Positions 8,612 through 18,081 of a stretch of DNA of 64,000 bases are shown one piece after another (within the stretch, counting starts at the first letter, position 1; every line of letters starts with the position of its first letter). This DNA comes from Rickettsiella endosymbiont of Rhagonycha lignosa (GTDB lineage: Bacteria > Pseudomonadota > Gammaproteobacteria > Diplorickettsiales > Diplorickettsiaceae), in contig NZ_OZ035011.1 of the NCBI RefSeq assembly GCF_964031165.1, positions 1,044,001 through 1,108,000 on the forward strand. The letters are read 5' to 3'. The position numbers and the translations under genes are program-made. The notes under the pieces are model-generated. The model did not search any database. It had not been told where the DNA came from and saw nothing but the letters and a program-made list of their open reading frames with translations.

Positions 8612-11600
8612 CTAATAGACAATAGAGGAAGGAATAACAATGCCTAAACTACCAGTACACGCGCAGGGCCGTTTAACTACAAGCTTTGAAATAGAACAGG
8701 GTTTGTATTTCACGCCGGTAAACTTGCTTGCCATCACGTTAATCAGCAAAAGAGTTCCTGGAACATCCCCTGCCTGTGTCACATCCAATAATCTGGGTTT
8801 GCTTTGCTTTGGATGCCCAGATTGTTGATAATTAATTTGCTCATATTTATAAGGATGACCTTTAAGTTTTTCTTGCTCGAAAAAAGGCAAACGTGAAAAG
8901 TTCTCGTGCTTTGGTGCTAATCCTTTAAATAATCCGAATGTTTTCATTGGTTTTGTTACTTTATTAATTGGATTTCGATGTTTATTTGTAGAATTGTGTT
9001 GACTATTCTCTCCTATAAATTGTTGCATAGGGTCTTGAATTTGTTTTAATGTCACAATTTGCGATTTACTGGAAAAAGATAATTTATGAGAGATAAACTC
9101 AAGCTTATTCATTTTGGGTGGCATCGCTTTCTTCGCTTGCTTTCCTATTAGTAAAGAGCGTTTATTGACATGATCGTGCGAAGGATGCGCTGACTGTTCA
9201 GGCTCAACTTTTACACATTTTGCTTTTTTAGATTTTTTATTAGTGATTTTCATTCGATCTAACTGATCATAATAAGCATCTGCTCTTTCCTGTATCGAAT
9301 CTATACGCTGGCTATTCGCTTCAGCTTTAACTGAAAAAAGCTGATTCAGCGTGCTGCGTATGCTCTCCAATCCTGCTTGTAGTATTCCGGTATGTCTCGA
9401 AGCAGATCCGCTCATGATCGGTTCTGCTATCTGAATTTCTCTTATATAACGCCCTCTTCTTGGCAAGTTGAACCTAGTTTCCTCTATCTGAGTTAAACCA
9501 AGAGGAAACTCCGAAGAATAATCTTCTTGTGAAATATCATAGGCTTCTTCACTCTGGTTATCTGATGTTGCATATTCATCCCACCCCGTATTTGCTAAGA
9601 AGTCACTTGTAGGCAATGTAATTTCAGAAGAATCTTCTTGCGAAATATCGTCGATTTCTTCACTAAAATTACCGTTACTTGATAATAAATACTCATCATC
9701 CCACACTGTGTTTGCTAATAATTTGCTGGTAGGAAATAAAAGCTGCTGAGAAAATAACGGATCTTCTTTTGAGATACCTGACACTTCTTCGATAAAACTC
9801 GCATTACCGAATACACTTAACACAAATTCTGACGAAGACTGATTTCCGCCAACTCCATAATTAGCTAACGCTTGCCACATATCACGTAACATCCCCGCTA
9901 ATACTTCTTCAGAAAAATCTTCATCACGATGCATATCGTAACCGAAGACATCAAACACTAATTCAATGTCTTTAATCAGTCGCATTAAAAGTGGTGATTC
10001 ATACCAACCCATTAATTCTCTTTTATTCATTCTTCTTATTTCTCCAGTCCGTGGTCTAAAAGGACTTCCAATTACACGCGTTCCTCGTAGTTCAGTAGAA
10101 CCTCGATTATTTAAACTAATAAAATAATCCTTTATTGCATCAAACCTATCTGAAAAAAAATCACCCACATTAATAAAAAATTTTTTTACATCCCTCCAAA
10201 GATAGGGATTTCCTGGTGTTGACATATGGATATGATAGGATACATCTTGCATCACCTGTTCTTCAGTGGAACATTCACCCCGATCAATACATTGTTCTGC
10301 CACGCTAATAATACTGTTTATCGCACGCTCACTCGCTAATCTTCTTGAACCGAGATCCCTAGCTACAGCTCGCGCAAGTTGTTTTAGCTCAATCTTTTCT
10401 TCTTCATTGATAAATTTTACTTCGGGTGTCCCAGGATGTTTCATGGCTGAACCGATGAGACGAACTACGCCGGCTCCGATCACATACTTCCCGCCTCCTC
10501 CCTGCCTAGGAGATCCCATTTTTCTTTTAATATCTAAGGAAATACGATCTAAGCGCGCACGATATTCTCCCTTATCATAGGTTTTAGCGGGATTAATTGG
10601 GACCTTGTTTAAAATATTTCGAAATTTAGCCATACCTAAGATTTGCTGACTCTGGGTCGTATGCTGCGCTACAACAGGTATTCCATTGATTAACTGAATG
10701 GCTGTTATCTGCGTTTGTTGCTGGTAATAGTTTAATCTAACATCCGAAAACCCTATCTGCCCTATATTTTTAACAAATTCACTCGGCACGCTGACATCAT
10801 TAAATTGCTTAGCTAAATGATAGCGCAGCTTGAGGATCCGGCGTGCGGATCGATTCAATTCTATAGAACTTTCTTGTGTAAAGAGGTGTAATTTTGTAAA
10901 CGTATCTTCATCCGGTCGATAAGCCAAATAGAAGTTGACTTCATTCACTGCCTCTGAAAATAAATACAAGGGTTTCGTTCCCAACATTACTTCTTTAATG
11001 GAAAATCTCGTTTGAGTAACTTTTACAAAGTTTTTTACATCCGCTAGCGACACTTCTTGCTCGTTGACTACGCTGGTTTTTTGCAGGACATAATGAACAC
11101 CGCAAGGTAATCCAATTGCCCTGCTGTTGCGATTACTCGAAGTACAGCCCAGCGGTGACGACTTGTATTTTGCTCCCTCTAACTTGAGATCAATTTCTGA
11201 AATCGCCTGTTCAATTAACACTTGACCCAGGTAAAAACTTCTTAAGTTACCCCCGCGAAAATCACGCAAGCCCTGTCTATAAAGGTGTATAAAACTCTCT
11301 TTTGTGAGGTAAGCTTCTAATACTGGGAAGCTTTTTAACTCTTTCGGTATCCCTCCCTTTAATGCTTTGACTCCCATAAAATCTCGCTGGCCCATTTGAT
11401 AAAATGAAAACAAACAGCTTGCAGACATTACGACTTCATCAAAATTTACTGTCGTCAATGCTGAACGACTAAATTTAGTCGGCCTACCAAATTGAACGCG
11501 ACGAAAAGTAGCTCCATTTAATTGCGATTCTTTAGCGTCAATGCCGAGCAACATTGTCGATTCGCTTGTTTCTAAGAGTTTGGGTGTAAATATTGCATAA

Positions 11601-14002
11601 CTGAGATCAGATTTTTTAAATCCTACATAAAATTTTTGGCCAATAAACTGGGCATTTTTGAAATTTGCTCGATGAAAAAAAACTACAAACTCCTCATCAA
11701 AGTCTTTCGAAATATGAATGTTACAGCCTTCAAAATTTTTAAATCCCATTGTATAAATATATTCAACGGTACCAATATTTAAAATACTCATCTGTAATTT
11801 CGTGCGTGAATTAATGCGAATATTGGTTAAATCTGTACCTAATAAATTTGCACGCTGCAAATTTGAACCTAACAAAATTGAGTCGGTCAGTTTAAGTTGG
11901 CTTAAATCAAGCGATTCCATATTCGCATCAGTAAAATCAAGACCCTGCAAAAGAGATTTAATTTCTCGATCCTGAAAATTAACCTGTTTTACATTAGTAC
12001 CCACAAATTGAGTCACATAAGCATTTCTTAATGCTTTAAACGAATTCGTCGATAATAACGTATTGTCTAAATTAATCTCTAAATAGGGTTGAGGAATAGC
12101 ACTATGAAAAATAACGCTGCGAATATCGGTGCTTTTAAACGATATCTTTTCTAAACTGCTAAAAAAAACTGCGCCATACAAATCACTGCCATCGAATTTA
12201 CAACGACAAACTGCTTGATAAAATACCGCCGATCGAAGATTGCTAAGAGAAAAATCGAGTTCATTTAAATAAGCATGCGGTAATTGAAGAAATTCTATCC
12301 TAGCAAAATTTTTAAATTCATAATCAATTAATTTTTTAATCAAGCCTTGAGTAATTTGCAGCGCTTCTTGTCTGCTATTTTCAGAATAATCATTACTTAA
12401 ATAATTAATAGATAATCCTGGTAACACCTTTTTAATGTCTGCTTGAAACAAACCTTGAGTTAACATTTTTTTTACAAATTCATCACCACAAGCGGTAATT
12501 AATAACTTTGCATTGGCTGGATCGGGGATATGTAAGAGTAGTTCTGCAAATAACTGTACGGAATCACTCTTTTTAAGCAAATAGGCCATTTGCTTAAATG
12601 ATACTGGATTGAAAAAAAAATCCCGGTAATTTGCTGGGAGAACTTTTATCACCTTCAATAAGCTTTGCGTGTTCTTAATAAAGTGACTATGCAATAATGC
12701 AATCGATGTCGATAAATGCTCACTCTCAAGCCTATGCGGGACAAGCTCAGACCATCGGTTTCCCTGAATCAATTCTAATAATGGCTTTCTTTGGTTATCC
12801 AGCCACAACCAGGTTAATGCAATCTCTGGCGAAAATTCATGATACTCAAGCGTGCGCCCTGCATGAAATAGATTTTTAACTTCATAGCCTCTAATTAAGT
12901 TTCTATCTATCAAACGTTGCGCTACCGTTATCTTAAGCGCATTCACTCCTTTTAATTGGCCCTCATCATCAAATATCTCATTTAAATCTACTTTATTTGT
13001 TTTAAACCAAGTATCTTCACCCAAGATATTCAGCTTACTTAAAATAAGATTTGACTTTTCTACAAACCCATTCTCGGTAGAAATAATGGTAGTGAAACTT
13101 TCATGAAATTTCCCACTCAAATAATTGATAAAACCTTTGGCATTGATATGCTGCTCCATGTCCTTAATATAAGCATCAGTAATAACTCTTTTATCTGATG
13201 CTGGTAAGCGATTACCTAATTCGCTCGCACCTTGATCCTGTTCTATTGAAATAGGAAATCCATGGAATTTAGCTTGCATCAATAAGTAATTATTCGCATG
13301 AAATAAATTGTGTTCAACAGCGCTATTGGATGCTTTGCAAATAAGTACTTGATAAGTATCCGGCCCCCCGAAAGGACGTCTCGCAGCAACACTACTTGCT
13401 GTCTCTCGGCTATAGGAACGTAACCATTGCTTAATCTGGATATCTCCATCTAAATTCTCCTGTAATTGTGAAGCCGCACTAGCCAGTCGCGAGTAACAAC
13501 CGGCAATACAATGTTCTAACTCCTTATCTGCCATTAAACTGACCATAATCTGTTGCCGCTCTTCCAATTTAATCAACGGTTCACCCAATAACACCGCTAT
13601 CTTTTCAACTAGTCGTTTTCCATCTCCATACAGTAAAGTCATTCCATCACTGGGCTGCTCAAGTTTTTTTAAAAAAACTGTTAGACTTTCAACACCATCA
13701 ATTTGATTCCTAATTCCCCAAAATCGAATATGGTTTACACTGCGACTTAACTCGGACTGCAATACTTTAAATTGCTGACTATGTAATAAGCTTCCTTCTT
13801 GATAAACAAATTGATTTAAAGCACTAAAAGTATTTCTACCTTGATAATAAGTCGGTGTTCGCGTTTCGGATAAATGCGGATAAAGTTCTTGCTTAATTAA
13901 TTGATCAAATGCATTTAAATTCTGATTAGCAAGATTCATCTCGCTCCATGATATTTGATCCAATGCAAAAAAAGCCTCGGTTAATAAATGATCTTTCGGC
14001 AT
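8612..14002 (-). CDS. giant pentapeptide-repeat protein, effector candidate
   Basis: A 1796-residue protein with no signal peptide. The start has a good AAAGGATG Shine-Dalgarno. Residues ~1-560 are helical and unrecognised. About residues 570-860 carry degenerate pentapeptide repeats (A/S-D/N-L-x-x type, e.g. LDFTDANMESLDLSQLKLTD and GSNLQRANLLGTDLT), which would form a right-handed beta-helix. Around 1430-1540 there are about three copies of an acidic repeat built on ISxEDxxxxLPTSxxLANTxWDEY. The last ~200 residues are basic and low in order. It lies next to the truncated phosphorelay gene in an accessory island. Size, repeats and composition suggest a secreted effector or large surface protein; no catalytic motif is seen. 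Confidence 0.6.
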   Translation of the reverse strand: MPKDHLLTEAFFALDQISWSEMNLANQNLNAFDQLIKQELYPHLSETRTPTYYQGRNTFSALNQFVYQEGSLLHSQQFKVLQSELSRSVNHIRFWGIRNQIDGVESLTVFLKKLEQPSDGMTLLYGDGKRLVEKIAVLLGEPLIKLEERQQIMVSLMADKELEHCIAGCYSRLASAASQLQENLDGDIQIKQWLRSYSRETASSVAARRPFGGPDTYQVLICKASNSAVEHNLFHANNYLLMQAKFHGFPISIEQDQGASELGNRLPASDKRVITDAYIKDMEQHINAKGFINYLSGKFHESFTTIISTENGFVEKSNLILSKLNILGEDTWFKTNKVDLNEIFDDEGQLKGVNALKITVAQRLIDRNLIRGYEVKNLFHAGRTLEYHEFSPEIALTWLWLDNQRKPLLELIQGNRWSELVPHRLESEHLSTSIALLHSHFIKNTQSLLKVIKVLPANYRDFFFNPVSFKQMAYLLKKSDSVQLFAELLLHIPDPANAKLLITACGDEFVKKMLTQGLFQADIKKVLPGLSINYLSNDYSENSRQEALQITQGLIKKLIDYEFKNFARIEFLQLPHAYLNELDFSLSNLRSAVFYQAVCRCKFDGSDLYGAVFFSSLEKISFKSTDIRSVIFHSAIPQPYLEINLDNTLLSTNSFKALRNAYVTQFVGTNVKQVNFQDREIKSLLQGLDFTDANMESLDLSQLKLTDSILLGSNLQRANLLGTDLTNIRINSRTKLQMSILNIGTVEYIYTMGFKNFEGCNIHISKDFDEEFVVFFHRANFKNAQFIGQKFYVGFKKSDLSYAIFTPKLLETSESTMLLGIDAKESQLNGATFRRVQFGRPTKFSRSALTTVNFDEVVMSASCLFSFYQMGQRDFMGVKALKGGIPKELKSFPVLEAYLTKESFIHLYRQGLRDFRGGNLRSFYLGQVLIEQAISEIDLKLEGAKYKSSPLGCTSSNRNSRAIGLPCGVHYVLQKTSVVNEQEVSLADVKNFVKVTQTRFSIKEVMLGTKPLYLFSEAVNEVNFYLAYRPDEDTFTKLHLFTQESSIELNRSARRILKLRYHLAKQFNDVSVPSEFVKNIGQIGFSDVRLNYYQQQTQITAIQLINGIPVVAQHTTQSQQILGMAKFRNILNKVPINPAKTYDKGEYRARLDRISLDIKRKMGSPRQGGGGKYVIGAGVVRLIGSAMKHPGTPEVKFINEEEKIELKQLARAVARDLGSRRLASERAINSIISVAEQCIDRGECSTEEQVMQDVSYHIHMSTPGNPYLWRDVKKFFINVGDFFSDRFDAIKDYFISLNNRGSTELRGTRVIGSPFRPRTGEIRRMNKRELMGWYESPLLMRLIKDIELVFDVFGYDMHRDEDFSEEVLAGMLRDMWQALANYGVGGNQSSSEFVLSVFGNASFIEEVSGISKEDPLFSQQLLFPTSKLLANTVWDDEYLLSSNGNFSEEIDDISQEDSSEITLPTSDFLANTGWDEYATSDNQSEEAYDISQEDYSSEFPLGLTQIEETRFNLPRRGRYIREIQIAEPIMSGSASRHTGILQAGLESIRSTLNQLFSVKAEANSQRIDSIQERADAYYDQLDRMKITNKKSKKAKCVKVEPEQSAHPSHDHVNKRSLLIGKQAKKAMPPKMNKLEFISHKLSFSSKSQIVTLKQIQDPMQQFIGENSQHNSTNKHRNPINKVTKPMKTFGLFKGLAPKHENFSRLPFFEQEKLKGHPYKYEQINYQQSGHPKQSKPRLLDVTQAGDVPGTLLLINVMASKFTGVKYKPCSISKLVVKRPCACTGSLGIVIPSSIVY

Positions 14003-14015
14003 AAGACATCCTTTT

Positions 14016-14042
14016 CTTATAAATTATTAATTGTTTTTTAAA
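14016..14042 (-). promoter_or_regulatory. possible PmrA-box-like repeat upstream of the giant protein gene
   Basis: On the minus strand TTTAAAAAA and ATTAATAAT start 11 bp apart (at 14042 and 14031), followed by TATAAG. It ends only 21 bp before the ATG and lies in a very AT-rich stretch, so this is the weakest of the set. Confidence 0.25.
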
Positions 14043-14417
14043 AAATAAATTATTAATTTCCATAACTAAAAATAATTAATTTTTAACTTAGTAAATCATA
14101 ACTGAGCCTGCTATTACTAGTAGCTATTTAAATTCAAATTTTTTTTGAGCACTACTTCTACTACCTGATAAAATAGAAAAATAAAATTAAAGTGAAATGG
14201 AAAATCGTAGTCCCAGTGCATTTTCTTTTTGCTCCAAGTCCATCGACAGGCATCGGTAAATGTGAAAATGTAATCGATATTCTTAAGCAAATAGGTATTT
14301 TTTGAACCACATATACTTTTTTTGTGGTACCTTTATAGCCTTGACAGGACTGTAAATTATGCCCTTTGGCTTAATATCCAAAAATTAAAACAATTATTCC
14401 TTTCGTAGATAAATATT
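14043..14417 (+). other. intergenic region upstream of panD
   Basis: AT-rich, without a convincing gene. There is a TTGACA at 14341-14346 without a well-spaced -10, and a weak hairpin with ACCAC/GTGGT arms near 14305-14330. A 38-codon GTG frame (14192-14305) has no support beyond being open. Confidence 0.4.
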
Positions 14418-14774
14418 ATGCAAAGAACACTACTAAAATCAAAGTTGCATCAACCAAAAGTCACTGCAGCCGATCTCAATTATGAGGGTTCATTTAGCAT
14501 TGATGCTGAAATCATGGAAATATGCAATATCGTTGTGCATGAACAAATACATGTTTACAACATTACTAATGGTCAACGTTATGTAACCTATGCCATTCCA
14601 GCACCGAGTGGATCAAGAATTATGTGTGCAAACGGCGCCTGCGCACGACTCACCGCTGTCGGTGATCGCGTTATCATTTGCACCTATGTACAACTCCAGG
14701 AAAGCCAGTTAGCAACTTTCAAACCCATCATCGCCCTGCTCAATGAAAATAACGATTATAAACTTTCACCTTAA
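14418..14774 (+). CDS. panD: aspartate 1-decarboxylase precursor
   Basis: A 118-residue protein that converts L-aspartate to beta-alanine for pantothenate and coenzyme A synthesis. The N-terminus MQRTLLKSKLHQPKVTAADL is typical. The self-cleavage site is YEGS (Gly24-Ser25), where cleavage creates the pyruvoyl cofactor, and TNGQRYVTYAI and NGACARL are further family motifs. The position after Ser25, usually Cys in E. coli, is Phe here, which should not prevent cleavage. Other pantothenate genes are not in the window. Confidence 0.93.
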   Translation: MQRTLLKSKLHQPKVTAADLNYEGSFSIDAEIMEICNIVVHEQIHVYNITNGQRYVTYAIPAPSGSRIMCANGACARLTAVGDRVIICTYVQLQESQLATFKPIIALLNENNDYKLSP

Positions 14775-14887
14775 GCTTTTGCGATTGAAAGTACCGAGGT
14801 TTTTTACCTATTAAAATAAATCCAAGCTATTCATCAGACAACGAATGGCTTAAAATAGACCTATCAAGATAATCAGAGGTATCAAGC

Positions 14888-17035
14888 ATGTCTGTACCGC
14901 TGCCCCAACAATATACTTGCCCCATGCATCCTGAAATTATTCGCGATCAACTGGGCAGCTGTCCGATTTGTGGTATGTCTTTAGAACCTCGAATCATCTC
15001 AGCCAAAATGACTCGGCATATTTGCCATCATGAACTGGATGACTTGTTAAAACGCTTTTGGCTGAGTGTTATATTAACACTGCCGATTTTATTTTTGACC
15101 ATGGGACTACATATCCCTGGAATTAAGTCGATTATAGCCTCCATTCCAGACGTATTTTCTTCTTGGTCACAATTCATTTTAGCCAGTATCGTCATTCTCT
15201 GGTGTGGCTACCCTCTTCTAAAAAAAGCTTGTTTTTCTATTAGGTATCGGCATTTGAATATGTTTACGCTGATTGGTTTAGGAATCAGCGTAGCGTATGT
15301 GTACAGTATTATTGGTTTGTTATTTCCAAATCTATTTCCAGCGGCATTTCAATCGGCGACGGGTCAAGCTAATCTTTATTTTGAAACAGCTAGTGTGATA
15401 ACCGCTTTAGTATTGATGGGACAAGTTTTAGAGTTAAAAGGCAGAGAACAAACCGGCGGTGCTTTACGTGCATTACTTGATTTATCACCAAAAACGGCAC
15501 GAAAAATAAAAAATCAAACTGAAGAGAAAATTCCTTTAGATGAAATTCAAATAAATGACGAATTAAGAGTACGACCAGGAGAAAAAATTCCTACCGACGG
15601 TGAAGTTATTCTAGGCCATAGTTCAGTTAATGAATCAATGATTACGGGTGAAGCCATTCCGATTGAAAAACAAATCGGATCAAAAATAATCGGCGGTACT
15701 TTAAATATTTCTGGAAGTTTTGTCATGCGAGCACTGCACATTGGCAAGGAAACTATGTTAGCCCAAATTGTCCAATTAGTTTCTGAAGCGCAACGTTCAA
15801 AAGCACCTATTCAACGACTAGCCGATCAAACGGCAAGTTATTTTGTCCCTTGTGTATTGGTTATTGCGCTCATCACTTTTGTTATTTGGTCTATTTGGGG
15901 TCCCAATCCCGCCATGACTTATGGTTTAATCTCTGCCATTTCAGTGTTAATTATTGCTTGTCCTTGCGCCTTAGGTTTAGCAACCCCGATGTCGATTACC
16001 GTCGGTATGGGCATCGGTGCAAAAGCAGGAATTTTAATAAAAAACGCTGAAAATTTAGAACGCTTTGAAAAAGTGAACGCAATCGTTGTTGATAAAACGG
16101 GTACGCTTACCTTAGGGAAACCCATGGTCAACCACATTATTGCTGCATCAGGCTTTAGCGAAATAGATATTTTATTAATAGCAGCCAGTTTAGAAAGACA
16201 TAGTGAACATCCTCTTGCTGACGCCATAATTAATGCCGCTGAAAAAGAACAGCTGCATTTAGAAGAAATTGAAAATTTTACTGCAGAAATCGGTAAAGGA
16301 ATCACCGCTGTTTGGCAAGGTAAATCGATTGCTTTAGGTAATTTAAAGTTATGTCATGATCTGAAAGTATCCACTGTTTCTTTAGAAGAAAAAGCTAAAA
16401 AACTGTGTCAATCAGGCGAAACAGTCATGTATTTACTAATTGAAAAGCAATTGGCTGGATTAATCAGTGTCAGCGACCCAATTAAAGAGTCAACCCTACC
16501 CGCACTAAAAAATTTAAAAAAACAAGGTTTAGTGATTGTGATGGTAACAGGTGACAATCGAATAACTGCTAATGCAATTGCAAAAAAATTAGCTATCAAT
16601 CAAGTAGAAGCTGAAGTACTCCCTTCGCAAAAAAGCATCATTGTGCAACGTTTACAAAAACAAGGTTATATCGTAGCGATGGCTGGAGACGGAATTAATG
16701 ACGCTCCTGCTTTAGCACAAGCCGACATCGGTATCGCCATGGGAACAGGAACCGATGTCGCTATCCAAAATGCGGGTGTTACTTTAATTAAAGGCGATTT
16801 GATGGGAATAGTCCGCGCGCAACAACTCAGTAAACAAGTCATGAGAAATATTCGCGAAAATTTATTTCTAGCTTTTATTTATAATATTTTCTGTATCCCT
16901 ATCGCCGCAGGTGTTTTATATGTCTGGAGTGGGCGCTTACTTGATCCCATGCTTGCAGCCTTGGCAATGAGCTTAAGTTCAGTTTCAGTCATTGGGAATT
17001 CTTTACGATTACGCACCTTAAAAATAATTCAATAA
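14888..17035 (+). CDS. copA: copper-transporting P1B-type ATPase
   Basis: A 715-residue inner-membrane copper pump. The N-terminus lacks the classic CxxC HMA domain and instead has the short heavy-metal-binding segment YTCPMHPEI...CPICGM, seen in many CopA/CopB-like pumps. Eight membrane helices are expected. Key motifs are MITGEAIP (actuator), the ion-site ACPCALGLATP, the phosphorylation site DKTGTLT, SEHPLA (the HP locus), TGDN and GDGINDAPAL. The CPC motif points to Cu(I) export. It stands alone with a short leader and no copper regulator beside it. In an intracellular bacterium it may counter copper loaded into the vacuole by the host. Confidence 0.93.
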   Translation: MSVPLPQQYTCPMHPEIIRDQLGSCPICGMSLEPRIISAKMTRHICHHELDDLLKRFWLSVILTLPILFLTMGLHIPGIKSIIASIPDVFSSWSQFILASIVILWCGYPLLKKACFSIRYRHLNMFTLIGLGISVAYVYSIIGLLFPNLFPAAFQSATGQANLYFETASVITALVLMGQVLELKGREQTGGALRALLDLSPKTARKIKNQTEEKIPLDEIQINDELRVRPGEKIPTDGEVILGHSSVNESMITGEAIPIEKQIGSKIIGGTLNISGSFVMRALHIGKETMLAQIVQLVSEAQRSKAPIQRLADQTASYFVPCVLVIALITFVIWSIWGPNPAMTYGLISAISVLIIACPCALGLATPMSITVGMGIGAKAGILIKNAENLERFEKVNAIVVDKTGTLTLGKPMVNHIIAASGFSEIDILLIAASLERHSEHPLADAIINAAEKEQLHLEEIENFTAEIGKGITAVWQGKSIALGNLKLCHDLKVSTVSLEEKAKKLCQSGETVMYLLIEKQLAGLISVSDPIKESTLPALKNLKKQGLVIVMVTGDNRITANAIAKKLAINQVEAEVLPSQKSIIVQRLQKQGYIVAMAGDGINDAPALAQADIGIAMGTGTDVAIQNAGVTLIKGDLMGIVRAQQLSKQVMRNIRENLFLAFIYNIFCIPIAAGVLYVWSGRLLDPMLAALAMSLSSVSVIGNSLRLRTLKIIQ

Positions 17036-17058
17036 AAATTAGATTTACATTAAAAAAC

Positions 17059-17082
17059 TTGACATAATACCCACCCATTTAA
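17059..17082 (+). promoter_or_regulatory. possible sigma-70 promoter
   Basis: TTGACA (17059-17064) is a perfect -35, with an AT-rich TAAATA/AATATG stretch 15-17 bp downstream as a poor -10. It precedes the helical-repeat gene. No TTAA repeat pair is present here. Confidence 0.35.
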
Positions 17083-17170
17083 ATATGAACTTGAAAGTTT
17101 CGCTAAATAAAGTACCAATAGCATATAACGAGAGGGTGTGTTCACGTTCAATTTTTAACAAGGAAGAAAT

Positions 17171-17932
17171 ATGGTTTTACCTCTTACAAAAAAACAAAAC
17201 GATTTTTCAGAAACTTCTCAACTCTATCAATATTTTATTTCTCCGAAACACACATTCCGAAATAAGTTTCAAGATGGATTAAATCAATTAAATTTAAATC
17301 CATTGGAAATTGGCCTTGCACTCGCTAACATTCGTGATAAAGCTATTCTTAATCTAGAAAATTTCTCTCTTATCCTGATGCATCGCTCACCTATTGAAAT
17401 AGCCTCAGGCTTAATTCAACTGCATAATTCGAATCTTTTAAATATTGAAAATAAAAAAGCTTTAGCAAGGCATATCAGTCCAACAGGAATTGCCTTAGTA
17501 TTACGTTTACTTCAAAGTGTGAAATTATTATCCGCAGAGAATAGAAGTGCTATTCAATTAAAAAATGATCTGCATTCAATAGCCAGCGTGCTCTTTAAAC
17601 TTTTTGATGCCGAACTTTTTACACAGGAAAATTTTGATAGAGTTTTAACTCATTCCAATCTAAAACCTATAATTAATAGGCTAAGCGAATTTAATCGACA
17701 AAATAGTTTGACGCAAAAAATGTTTGAGCAACTAATGCGTTCACAACAACAAAAAATTTCATTCTCCAATGATCTAAACGAATTAAGAACAATAACGATT
17801 TTACCCAAACAAATTTCGAATGTATCGTTTTATCCTTGCCGCGCAAACTTCTTTTCGGTTCTTAAACACCAACATAACACCGAATCACCTAGTAAAACGG
17901 TAGAATATAATAGACAAATTTGTAAACATTAA
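17171..17932 (+). CDS. helical-repeat protein, effector candidate
   Basis: A 253-residue protein whose middle is made of five ~30-residue units (about residues 40-190). Each reads roughly L-x3-IAxxLxxLxxxxLLxxENFxxLxxH; examples are IASGLIQLHNSNLLNIENKK and IASVLFKLFDAELFTQENFD. Paired helices of this kind should stack into a superhelical solenoid for protein binding. The start is supported by AAGGAAG just upstream. There is no signal peptide or membrane segment. It stands next to the IS-flanked repeat gene. The family name is not known to me; similar ENF-containing helical repeats occur in Legionellales proteins, which makes an effector role plausible. Confidence 0.55.
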   Translation: MVLPLTKKQNDFSETSQLYQYFISPKHTFRNKFQDGLNQLNLNPLEIGLALANIRDKAILNLENFSLILMHRSPIEIASGLIQLHNSNLLNIENKKALARHISPTGIALVLRLLQSVKLLSAENRSAIQLKNDLHSIASVLFKLFDAELFTQENFDRVLTHSNLKPIINRLSEFNRQNSLTQKMFEQLMRSQQQKISFSNDLNELRTITILPKQISNVSFYPCRANFFSVLKHQHNTESPSKTVEYNRQICKH

Positions 17933-17985
17933 ACTTGTTTTTTATTATTGCTTTCTCGGTTTCATGAAGGCAGGAGTTTCGCATC

Positions 17986-18076
17986 TATAAAAAAACCTTC
18001 ACACTAGGAGGGTAAAAAAAACCGCTAAGGAAAGAAGATGTCGGAGTTCAAATATATGAAAAAGGTTATAGAGCAC
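17986..18076 (+). mobile_element. insertion-sequence 5' end remnant (left copy)
   Basis: This ~90-bp stretch matches, in inverted orientation, the sequence at 20926-21020: a TATAAAAAAA start, CACTA.GA.GGTAAAAAA, then ATGTCGGAGTT and TTATAGAGCA. The ATG at 18038 opens MSEFKYMKKVIEH and then stops, the same start as the right copy (MSEFKCTKELYRAF). It faces inward to the repeat gene. Only the 5' end of the element survives. Confidence 0.6.
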
Positions 18077-18081
18077 TAAGG

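Noticed and set aside
14192-14305. GTG-initiated 38-codon frame upstream of panD (VKWKIVVPVHFLFAPSP...)
   Set aside because: Too short, no ribosome-binding site and no recognised similarity.
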